Below are positions 1 through 5,238 of a stretch of DNA of 5,419 nt, in pieces. The DNA comes from an uncultured Mucispirillum sp. (GTDB taxonomy: Bacteria; Chrysiogenota; Deferribacteres; Deferribacterales; Mucispirillaceae): contig CALADT010000159.1 in assembly GCA_937890655.1 (NCBI GenBank), positions 1 to 5,419 on the forward strand. The letters are read 5' to 3'. The position numbers and the translations under genes are program-made. The notes under the pieces are model-generated. The model was not told the DNA's origin. It did not search any database and worked only from the letters and a program-made list of their open reading frames with translations. Position 1 is the first letter of the stretch. Each line of letters starts with the position of its first letter.

Positions 1-2
1 TA

Positions 3-274
3 AAAGGTTTCCCTGAAGCTATTAATACAGTATTTCCCAAAACAAAAGTACAGCTCTATTTTTTTATCCTGATAAAATAAGAAAAGTTATTTATACTACT
101 AATACTATTGAATCATTAAATATTGTTATTAGAAAATGTTAATAATAAAAAATATTTCCTGATAATCAGGCTGCTTTTAAAGCTGTTTTCTTAGCTATAA
201 AACAGGCTTCTAAAAAATGGAACATGACTATCAGAAACTGGAAGCCTGCTTTAAACAGTTTTGAGATGGAATAG
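3..274 (+). pseudogene. IS256-family transposase, C-terminal fragment, multiply disrupted
   Basis: In the frame starting at position 3 the translation reads KGFPEAINTVFPKTKVQL, a classic IS256-family stretch. After about position 57 the match jumps to a different frame, starting at 65, which reads YPDKIRKVIYTTNTIESLN and VIRK. The roughly 70 residues that normally separate these blocks, including the CIVHMIRNS-type region, are missing. This implies an internal deletion that also shifts the frame. Three consecutive in-frame TAA codons follow at 140-148. The same frame then resumes with IFPDNQAAFKAVFLAIKQAS, KKWNMTIRNWKPALN and SFEME before a TAG at 272-274. The Glu in the TTNTIES motif probably corresponds to the last acidic residue of the DDE triad. 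The N-terminal and middle parts, with the other catalytic Asp residues, are outside the window or deleted. The gene cannot make a functional transposase. Confidence 0.9.
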
Positions 275-284
275 GACATTAAAC

Positions 285-311
285 GGTTTACACAAAATTT
301 GATACAGGCTC
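285..311. repeat. Probable right terminal inverted repeat of the IS256-type remnant
   Basis: Directly after the transposase fragment lies CGGTTTACACAAAATTTG followed by ATACAGGCTC. On the opposite strand this starts GAGCCTGTATC, resembling the outer ends of IS256/Mutator-type elements. Only one end is visible, so the repeat itself cannot be verified here. Confidence 0.55.
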
Positions 312-338
312 ACTACCTATAATTATTTTTATTTTATT

Positions 339-1280
339 TTATGCTTTTTTAAAATATGTGTCATTATTATATACTTCTTTTGTGATGATATTTTTTTCAA
401 GTAGTATATTTAATGTTTTTTCTATTTCATAAATATCTTTACCAAAAACCCCCGCCATATCCATAATAGTGCAGGGACGCATTTTTAAAAGTGATGGTAT
501 TAAGTCTATAAGTAATAATGATTTAGAGTTGGAATAAACTTGATTAAACCCACTACATACTTCTGCTTTTATATTATTTTTTATAAAATATTTTGCAGTT
601 TCAAGTAAAAATTCATCATCTACACCTACTGTATCTTTATAGGAAGGTGGTCTATGGATTGTGCCTAATTGAACTTTATCTGCTTTTATATTTTTTAATA
701 CAGTAACTAATTCTGATATATTTTCATGGCTATCATTAATATTTTTACAAAATAAAATTTCCACAAATAACTTCCCTTTATATTCATGGGAAAATTTTGT
801 TAAAGAATTTATAATTTTATTTAATTCAATACTTTTTTCTGGGAGATTTATTTTTTCAAAGGCAGAAATTTCTGCACCGTCTAAACTAGGAACTACAATA
901 TCAAAATCTAAAAGTGTGTTATAAACATCATCCATATATATGGTAGTAGTATTTGTAAGTATTGCCACAGGTTTATTTGTAACTTCTTTTACTCTTTTTA
1001 AAATATCATGGAGTTGTGAGTTTAGTGTAGGCTCCCCTGCACCTGTAATTGTAACAACATCAAACATATTATCAAAATTATGGATATTAGAACTTAATTC
1101 CTGTATTATTTTATCAGCTTTATAGTATGGCTTTCGTTCCATAGTTAATGCTTTAGTTTTACCAACTTCGCAATAAAGACAGTCCAAAGAACATATTTTT
1201 GAAGGCACCACATTTATACCTAATGACCTACCAAGACGCCTTGATGGCACAGGGCCGAAAATATATTTTAATTCACTCAT
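339..1280 (-). CDS. Radical SAM protein, COG0731 / TYW1-related type, with C-terminal helical (winged-helix-like) domain
   Basis: This 313-residue protein begins with FGPVPSRRLGRSLGIN (residues 8-23), the signature of the COG0731 Fe-S oxidoreductase group. The radical SAM cluster motif C30-x3-C34-x2-C37 follows, with an aromatic Tyr36 before the last Cys. It should bind a [4Fe-4S] cluster and cleave S-adenosylmethionine to a 5'-deoxyadenosyl radical in the cytoplasm. The GGE-like motif is GAGEPTLN at 80-87, and the barrel continues through ILTNTTT, VVPSLDGA, FVEILFCKN and LGTIHRPP. Residues of about 254-313 form a small helical tail (SLLKMRPCTIMDMA to LLEKNIITKE) that looks like a winged helix. 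The family is related to the tRNA-wybutosine enzyme TYW1, but the substrate of bacterial members is not known to me, so no specific reaction is assigned. The ATG at 1280 follows TGGTGG, a rather close Shine-Dalgarno. A promoter candidate lies at 1314-1343. It is transcribed alone and divergently from the 1423 gene. Confidence 0.9.
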   Translation of the reverse strand: MSELKYIFGPVPSRRLGRSLGINVVPSKICSLDCLYCEVGKTKALTMERKPYYKADKIIQELSSNIHNFDNMFDVVTITGAGEPTLNSQLHDILKRVKEVTNKPVAILTNTTTIYMDDVYNTLLDFDIVVPSLDGAEISAFEKINLPEKSIELNKIINSLTKFSHEYKGKLFVEILFCKNINDSHENISELVTVLKNIKADKVQLGTIHRPPSYKDTVGVDDEFLLETAKYFIKNNIKAEVCSGFNQVYSNSKSLLLIDLIPSLLKMRPCTIMDMAGVFGKDIYEIEKTLNILLEKNIITKEVYNNDTYFKKA

Positions 1281-1313
1281 TTTCCACCAATTATAACTAT
1301 TAATATAATATTT

Positions 1314-1343
1314 ATTTTACCATATACTCCATTATCTTAACAA
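1314..1343 (-). promoter_or_regulatory. Candidate sigma70-type promoter of the radical SAM gene
   Basis: On the minus strand, TTGTTA (1343-1338, four of six consensus -35 bases) is followed after 18 bases by TAAAAT (1319-1314, five of six -10 bases). A TGG directly before the -10 gives an extended -10 element. The predicted transcript would start near 1307 and leave a leader of about 27 bases before the ATG at 1280. The composition is so AT-rich that chance matches are a concern, but spacing and position are right. Confidence 0.5.
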
Positions 1344-1401
1344 GAGTAAATATTATTTAATTTATATAATTTTCTTAAAAATATCATTTAAGTATTTTTT
1401 A

Positions 1402-1407
1402 TATAAT
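1402..1407 (+). promoter_or_regulatory. Candidate -10 box for the small-protein gene
   Basis: A perfect TATAAT lies 15 bases before the ATG at 1423. I see no recognisable -35 at a normal distance. A transcript from here would start near 1414. That leaves only about 9 bases before the ATG at 1423 but about 27 before the in-frame ATG at 1441, which has its own AAAGG upstream. The match may be chance in this AT-rich spacer. Confidence 0.35.
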
Positions 1408-1422
1408 CCGATTAAGTATGTT

Positions 1423-1782
1423 ATGGAAAACAAAGGCAAAATGATTGATAAAATATTAAAAGATTTTATTACAGAAGAAACAAAAGCTACGGATATGCGT
1501 ATATTATCCATACGCCACTTTTTAGCCACATTAAACAAAGCCGTTGATAAGTATTTGGAGGAATCAGAGGATACTTATGAAAACGAAGATAAAAAACGGC
1601 TTGTTACAATGCTTGACGATATGGCAGAAATATACCGTAACGAAATATCTGACCTGCTTTTAAAACGTGGTAAACTGCAACATTATGTAGAATTATTTAG
1701 TAAAGATGTGAAAGCACCAGTAAGTAATACAGAAGTAAGTAGTATTAATAAAGTTACTTCATCAAATAACTATATAAACTAA
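1423..1782 (+). CDS. Small charged, mostly helical protein of unknown function
   Basis: I do not recognise this 119-residue protein. It has no signal peptide, transmembrane segment or cysteine. Residues of about 5-95 are rich in Lys, Glu, Asp and Leu with heptad-like spacing (for example ILSIRHFLATLNKAVDKYLEE and MLDDMAEIYRNEISDLLLKRG), suggesting a helical bundle. The last 20 or so residues form a Ser/Asn/Thr-rich, probably disordered tail. The start is uncertain: ATG 1423 has no Shine-Dalgarno, whereas the in-frame ATG at 1441 (Met7) is preceded by AAAGG with a 4-base gap and would give 113 residues. Coding status is supported by a 360-base uninterrupted frame in very AT-rich DNA, codon use like the neighbours and a balanced amino-acid composition. 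It is divergent from the radical SAM gene and convergent with the HPt gene, 30 bases away, so it is probably its own transcription unit. Confidence 0.72.
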   Translation: MENKGKMIDKILKDFITEETKATDMRILSIRHFLATLNKAVDKYLEESEDTYENEDKKRLVTMLDDMAEIYRNEISDLLLKRGKLQHYVELFSKDVKAPVSNTEVSSINKVTSSNNYIN

Positions 1783-1812
1783 TAAATTAACCATTATATA
1801 TAAAGCTATTTG

Positions 1813-2172
1813 TTACATACCGTTGTTAGCTTTTTCACTTTCATACCATTTTTCAATAGACTCTTTTTCTACTAATAATTTTGCTAATGTCCCTACATAA
1901 TCGTATTCAAAATCATGCCTTGCATTTTGCTCTAATGATTCACATAATTTTCTAAAGCTTTCAAACCCTAAATTGGCAGATGAACCCTTTAACTTATGGC
2001 CTACTTTATGGATTTGTGGTTTATTTAATTGCTCTACTGCTTCTTTAAGTAAAGGCATTTCATCATTTACTGATTTAACAAAAACACCTATTAAATTAAA
2101 AACTATATTTTCATCAATACCGCCGCCTAAAAAATCTACTACCTGCTTAATATCATAATTAAATTCGCTCAT
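1813..2172 (-). CDS. Stand-alone histidine phosphotransfer (HPt) domain protein
   Basis: This 119-residue protein is a single HPt domain, a cytoplasmic four-helix-bundle relay. Such domains accept phosphate from a response-regulator Asp and pass it to another Asp in multistep phosphorelays. The diagnostic motif is HKLKGSSANLG at 59-69, with His59 as the phosphoacceptor and the conserved Lys62, Gly63 and Ser64-Ser65 following it. A helical stretch (FNLIGVFVKSVNDEMPLLKEAVEQ, about 25-48) precedes the motif. A second one follows it (FESFRKLCESLEQNA), then a final helix (VGTLAKLLVEKESIEKWYES). No kinase or receiver domain is fused or adjacent, so its partners must be encoded elsewhere. The ATG at 2172 follows AGGAAG with a 6-base gap, a good Shine-Dalgarno. 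A strong promoter candidate lies at 2274-2302, giving an AT-rich leader of about 95 bases. I saw no clear intrinsic terminator in the 30-base gap to the convergent gene. Confidence 0.9.
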   Translation of the reverse strand: MSEFNYDIKQVVDFLGGGIDENIVFNLIGVFVKSVNDEMPLLKEAVEQLNKPQIHKVGHKLKGSSANLGFESFRKLCESLEQNARHDFEYDYVGTLAKLLVEKESIEKWYESEKANNGM

Positions 2173-2240
2173 AAAACACTTCCTAAATAAAACTATTAAC
2201 TTAATTATAAATATTTTTATTTAATAAGCAACAATTTTAT

Positions 2241-2256
2241 AAAAAAATATTTTTTT
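2241..2256. repeat. A-tract palindrome in the HPt leader region
   Basis: Seven A, then TA, then seven T form a perfect 16-base self-complementary stretch. It lies inside the predicted 5' leader of the HPt mRNA. It may merely reflect AT-rich composition, or give intrinsic DNA curvature or a weak hairpin; no function can be assigned. Confidence 0.3.
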
Positions 2257-2273
2257 CTACATAATAAATATAA

Positions 2274-2302
2274 AATATAAAGATTTTTTTGTCGTTTGTC
2301 AA
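2274..2302 (-). promoter_or_regulatory. Strong candidate sigma70-type promoter of the HPt gene
   Basis: On the minus strand a perfect -35 box TTGACA (2302-2297) is separated by exactly 17 bases from TATATT (2279-2274), five of six -10 bases. The transcript should start near 2267, about 95 bases upstream of the HPt start codon. The -35 box overlaps the left arm of the 33-bp dyad at 2298-2330, so a protein bound to the dyad would be placed to block or otherwise control this promoter. Confidence 0.65.
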
Positions 2303-2330
2303 ACAATGTCGTATGGCGACACTATTTGAC
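2298..2330. promoter_or_regulatory. 33-bp imperfect dyad, probable operator between divergent genes
   Basis: The left arm is GTCAAA, CAA, TGTCG; the centre is TATGG; the right arm is CGACA, CTA, TTTGAC. The inner 5-bp arms (TGTCG/CGACA) and the outer 6-bp arms (GTCAAA/TTTGAC) are each perfectly complementary, separated by 3-base unmatched steps on both sides. It is a GC-richer island in an almost pure A/T spacer. The left outer arm overlaps the TTGACA -35 box of the HPt promoter. The right outer arm overlaps a plus-strand TTGACG (2326-2331) pointing toward the YfbR-like gene. An overlapping 11-base palindrome GTTTGTCAAAC lies at 2294-2304. It lacks a T-tract on either side and is not a terminator. 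A dimeric regulator site is the best reading; the regulator is unknown. Confidence 0.5.
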
Positions 2331-2439
2331 GTATACATATTGTAAAAAAATTGAATAAAGTAATAAAAAAAATAAATAAATATTAAGTTAGTTGTAGACA
2401 AATAAAAATAATAAACTTAATATAAGGTTTAGGTGATGT

Positions 2440-3039
2440 ATGGAAAATTTAGGTAAACTTATTTTAACAGCAAGGAAATTAAATAATATTGGCAGGTGGG
2501 CTAATGAGTTTTTACATCAACGTTCATCTGTTGCAGAGCATTCCTTTTCTGTTGCACAAATAGCACAACTTTTAGGTGTGTTAGAAGAAAGTCATGGTCT
2601 TGAAATTAACTGGCAACGGTTATATAGAAAAGCATTAAACCATGATATTCCAGAAGCTGTTATGGGTGATGTTATTAGCACTACTAAAAATTCTAACCCA
2701 GAAGTGAAAAAAGCACTTAGTTTGGTGGAAGAATCTTTAGTTGAAGATAATATACTAAATTATATTGAAGAACCATTTAAAACTATTTATAAAGAAATAA
2801 TTTTTGATGGGAAAGATGAAACCATAGAAGGTAAAATATTATCAGCTGCTGATAATATTGATGCATTAATGGAATGTATTCAAGAAATAAAACTTTGTAA
2901 CCGTGAACCATTTTTAGAAAAATACGGCTATATTCTTGATAAAATCAAAAGTATTGATTTATATTCATCATCTTATTTTGTGAAAAATATTCTTCCATAC
3001 ATTATTAATGACTGTCAGGTTTTAAAGGATATAGAATAG
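2440..3039 (+). CDS. HD-domain phosphohydrolase, YfbR-like 5'-deoxynucleotidase
   Basis: This 199-residue protein, the same length as Escherichia coli YfbR, belongs to the HD superfamily. It should dephosphorylate deoxyribonucleoside 5'-monophosphates in the cytoplasm, using a divalent metal. Visible landmarks line up with YfbR almost residue for residue. Arg19-Trp20 match the R/W pair whose Trp senses the 2'-deoxy sugar. His34, in the AEHSFSVA block, and the His68-Asp69 pair in NHDIPEA are metal ligands. Glu72 and Asp77 correspond to the catalytic region, and Asp138 in SAADNIDAL is the last metal ligand. The C-terminal part is helical. Start ATG 2440 follows AGGTG with a 4-base gap; another ATG at 2436 is out of frame. 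It is the first gene of a probable operon, 24 bases before the TlpA-like gene. The natural substrate is inferred from the family; a broader HDDC2-like nucleotidase is possible. Confidence 0.85.
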   Translation: MENLGKLILTARKLNNIGRWANEFLHQRSSVAEHSFSVAQIAQLLGVLEESHGLEINWQRLYRKALNHDIPEAVMGDVISTTKNSNPEVKKALSLVEESLVEDNILNYIEEPFKTIYKEIIFDGKDETIEGKILSAADNIDALMECIQEIKLCNREPFLEKYGYILDKIKSIDLYSSSYFVKNILPYIINDCQVLKDIE

Positions 3040-3063
3040 ACAGTAGTAAATAAGGAGTTATTT

Positions 3064-3564
3064 ATGAAGAAAGTATTGTTTGCTTTACTGGTTATACCTG
3101 TGTTACTTATTGGTGCAATAGGGTGTAACAAAAAAGATGAAACAAATAGTGGTAATTTAGCAAGTAGTAGCCCTGTGGAGTTATTAACTTTAGATGGCTA
3201 CAATAAACTTATGGAACAATATAAAGGAAAAGTGGTTTTAGTAAACTTTTTTGGTTCATGGTGCCCACCTTGTAAAATGGAAACACCAGATTTTGTGGAA
3301 GTATATAACAAATATAAAGATAAAAATTTTGTAATTATAGGCATTGGTGTTGATACTAATGTGGAAGATATTGAAAAGTTTAAAATCGATTATAATATAT
3401 CATACCCTGTATATCGTGGAGATAGGTCATTACTTGCCTATTTTCAAATAAACCCTATACCTGCTTCCTTTGCTTTTAATAAAGATGGTTCATTTATAGG
3501 TAATTTTACTGGGTATTTAAGTAAAGACATTGTTATAAAAATTGCTGAATTAGGAGAAAAATAA
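3064..3564 (+). CDS. TlpA/ResA-like thioredoxin-fold lipoprotein
   Basis: This 166-residue protein begins with a lipoprotein signal: MKK, a hydrophobic stretch at 4-19 and the lipobox AIGC, with Cys21 as the lipidated residue. It should sit membrane-anchored outside the cytoplasm. A short Lys/Asp/Ser/Asn linker leads to a thioredoxin fold of the TlpA/ResA/AhpC-TSA type. The redox motif is WCPPC at 66-70 (Cys67, Cys70) in VNFFGSWCPPCKMETPDF, and the cis-Pro loop is IPAS with Pro133. Such proteins reduce or exchange disulfides in exported proteins, for example apocytochromes c; the specific partner cannot be told here. The start at 3064 is supported by AAGGAG with a 6-base gap and by the signal peptide beginning at this Met. 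The gene lies between two phosphohydrolase genes and ends one base before the next ATG, so co-transcription with the pyrophosphatase gene is nearly certain. No cytochrome-maturation gene is visible nearby. Confidence 0.9.
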   Translation: MKKVLFALLVIPVLLIGAIGCNKKDETNSGNLASSSPVELLTLDGYNKLMEQYKGKVVLVNFFGSWCPPCKMETPDFVEVYNKYKDKNFVIIGIGVDTNVEDIEKFKIDYNISYPVYRGDRSLLAYFQINPIPASFAFNKDGSFIGNFTGYLSKDIVIKIAELGEK

Positions 3565-3565
3565 T

Positions 3566-5206
3566 ATGGAAAAAGTGTTTATATGTGGCCATAAGAACCC
3601 AGATACCGATTCTGTTGCATCAGCTGCAAGCTATGCTTATTTAAAAAATTATTTATATAATGATTATGAATATGTACCTATACGTTGTGGAACAGTTAAT
3701 GACCAAACTAAATTTATTTTTCAAAAAGCAGACGCAGTTTTACCTGAATACATGAAAGATATTTACCCAAAAGTTATAGATAGCATGACTACAAGTGTGG
3801 TAACAGCAGAAGATAAAGACCCACTTTCTAAATTTATGCGTATATTAAGAGAAAAGAATCTTCGTTTTATGCCTATTGTAGGCCATGAAAATGAGTATAT
3901 TGGTATGCTTGGTGTAAACGATGTTACAGAGCTATTTTTAAGAGATGATAGGGAAGCAAAACCAGAATTTACATTAAGGGCTGATACTTTACGCCGTTCA
4001 TTAAGAGGAACAGTTTTAAATGTTGGCCAGCAAGAAGAATTTACTGCTTCTGTTGTTGTGGCTACAATGGCTTATGATGATTTTAATAAACATGTGGAAA
4101 GCGTTGCAGATGAAGAACATACACTATTAATTACAGGTAACAGGCAAAATATATTACAAGATGCTTTTAAAAAGAAATACCCTGCTATAATTATTGTAGG
4201 GTTAAGCGAAGAAGCATGTAAAAGTTTAGATTTTCAAGGGTATAAAGGTTGGGTATTTTATTCTCCTTTTGATTCTTCTCAAACTATAAGATGTGTAGAA
4301 ATGGCTACACCTATTAGTAAATTATTAAATTATGTGGAACCTGCTGCACCATATGACTATGTGGATTCTGTGGCAGAAAGTATTAGTAAATCATCTACAA
4401 AAAGTCTGCCTGTTGTATCAGAAGGGAAACTTGTAGGTGTTATTACAGGCACAGATATTTTAAAAAGAAAACATGCAAAACTTATTATGATGGACCATAA
4501 CGAACCAGCACAAGCTATTGACGGTGTTGAAACTGCTGAACTTGTAGAAATTGTGGACCACCACAGGTTAGGCACAATTAAAACAAGTAGTCCATTAACT
4601 TTTATTGCAAAACCAATAGGTAGCACATGCACACTTGTTTATCAGCAATATAAATTACATAAAGTTGAAATCCCTAAAAAAATAGCTTTCTTACTTTTAG
4701 GTGGTATTCTTAGTGATACAGTTATTATGAAATCTCCTACTTGCACAAAAGACGATGTAGAAGCAATAAATGACCTTGCATCTATTTGTGGAGTAGACCC
4801 TAATGAATATGGTGTGGAAATATTTTCTGCAACAGATAGCCTTACATCAAGAACAGCAAAAAGTATTGTAGGAACAGATTTTAAAATATTTGAAGAATAC
4901 GGTGTTCGTTTTGGTATAAGTCAAGCAGAAACTGTTACACTAACACAACTTCCGGAAGTTATTAACGGATTAAAAGAAGAACTATTAAGTGTAAAAGAAA
5001 GTAATAAACTTGATTGGATGATGCTTTTAGTTACAGATATAATTAAAGAAGAAAGCCAGCTTATAACAACAGGTTTTGCACCGGCAGAGCAAATCTTTGC
5101 TTATAAAAAACTAGAAGATAACTTATTTCATTTACCAGGAGTTTTATCAAGAAAAAAACAACTTCTTCCTGAAATTTCAAGAATATTAGAAGAAATAAGC
5201 AAATAA
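3566..5206 (+). CDS. Manganese-dependent inorganic pyrophosphatase (family II, DHH/DHHA2) with inserted CBS-DRTGG-CBS regulatory domains
   Basis: This cytoplasmic enzyme hydrolyses pyrophosphate to two phosphates, pulling biosynthetic reactions forward. It has 546 residues, against about 310 for a plain family II enzyme, because a module sits inside the DHH domain. All six metal ligands known from Bacillus subtilis PpaC are present: His9, Asp13 and Asp15 in GHKNPDTDS, then Asp310 (MDHNE), His332 (VDHH) and Asp384 (ILSDT), each shifted by the same 235 residues. Lys440 and the SRKKQ motif at 528-532 supply the DHHA2 substrate site. The insert runs from about 70 to 300: CBS half (MTTSVVTAEDKDPLSKF onward, to about 126), DRTGG-type region (about 137-245), second CBS half (about 264-300, LPVVSEGKLVGVITGTDILK). 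In characterised relatives these domains bind adenine nucleotides, with AMP/ADP inhibiting and diadenosine polyphosphates activating; the same is inferred here. The start follows TAGGAG by 9 bases. A terminator follows the stop codon. Confidence 0.95.
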   Translation: MEKVFICGHKNPDTDSVASAASYAYLKNYLYNDYEYVPIRCGTVNDQTKFIFQKADAVLPEYMKDIYPKVIDSMTTSVVTAEDKDPLSKFMRILREKNLRFMPIVGHENEYIGMLGVNDVTELFLRDDREAKPEFTLRADTLRRSLRGTVLNVGQQEEFTASVVVATMAYDDFNKHVESVADEEHTLLITGNRQNILQDAFKKKYPAIIIVGLSEEACKSLDFQGYKGWVFYSPFDSSQTIRCVEMATPISKLLNYVEPAAPYDYVDSVAESISKSSTKSLPVVSEGKLVGVITGTDILKRKHAKLIMMDHNEPAQAIDGVETAELVEIVDHHRLGTIKTSSPLTFIAKPIGSTCTLVYQQYKLHKVEIPKKIAFLLLGGILSDTVIMKSPTCTKDDVEAINDLASICGVDPNEYGVEIFSATDSLTSRTAKSIVGTDFKIFEEYGVRFGISQAETVTLTQLPEVINGLKEELLSVKESNKLDWMMLLVTDIIKEESQLITTGFAPAEQIFAYKKLEDNLFHLPGVLSRKKQLLPEISRILEEISK

Positions 5207-5211
5207 TATAT

Positions 5212-5238
5212 AAGGGCTGTTTAAAACAGCCCTTTTTT
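5212..5238 (+). terminator. Rho-independent terminator of the YfbR-like/TlpA/pyrophosphatase operon
   Basis: AAGGGCTGTT (5212-5221) pairs perfectly with AACAGCCCTT (5225-5234) around a 3-base loop, and the T-run continues to 5238. It begins 5 bases after the pyrophosphatase stop codon. This is a textbook intrinsic terminator and the strongest hairpin I found in the window. Confidence 0.92.

Larger units (their letters stand above)
1..311 (+). mobile_element. 3' remnant of an IS256/Mutator-family insertion sequence (left part outside window)
   Basis: The segment encodes the degraded C-terminal part of an IS256-type transposase and then runs into a sequence that, read on the minus strand, begins GAGCCTGTATC and continues AT-rich. 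This is typical of the outer end of such elements. The element boundary is inferred at about 311, 27 bases beyond the stop codon of the minus-strand radical SAM gene. The other end lies outside the window, so neither the inverted repeat nor a target-site duplication can be confirmed. The element is clearly inactive by itself, because its transposase is broken in several ways. Family assignment is based on recognisable transposase motifs; the exact end is an inference. Confidence 0.8.

Noticed and set aside
940..1125. Plus-strand open frame of 61 codons
   Set aside because: It lies wholly antisense to the radical SAM gene, has no ribosome binding site and shows no plausible domain.
1732..1760. 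Inverted repeat GAAGTAA / TTACTTC near the end of the small-protein gene, considered as a terminator
   Set aside because: The stem is only 7 bp and A/T-rich with a 15-base loop, lies inside the coding region and has no T-run after it.
1973..2158. Plus-strand open frame of 61 codons
   Set aside because: It is antisense to the well-supported HPt gene and covers its conserved His motif region in the wrong frame.
2298..2330. The 33-bp dyad read as a transcription terminator
   Set aside because: Neither strand has a T-run right after the hairpin, and it lies upstream of both divergent genes where a terminator would serve no gene end.
2298..2330. The dyad read as a Xer dif site or a ParB parS site
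   Set aside because: The arms, spacing and length do not resemble the 28-bp dif layout or the usual parS palindrome.
2326..2356. TTGACG (2326-2331) with TTGAAT (2351-2356) as a plus-strand promoter from the dyad
   Set aside because: The -35 is good, but the -10 candidate matches only four of six bases at a long 19-base spacing, so I did not list it separately.
2392..2426. TAGACA (2395-2400) with TAATAT or TATAAG as a plus-strand promoter for the YfbR-like gene
   Set aside because: The only correctly spaced -10 (TAATAT) would start transcription next to the ribosome binding site, and the better -10 is 20 bases away. The evidence is too weak to annotate.
4357..4632. Minus-strand open frame of 91 codons
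   Set aside because: It is antisense to the conserved DHH region of the pyrophosphatase; its hydrophobic, Ser-rich translation is typical of a shadow frame.
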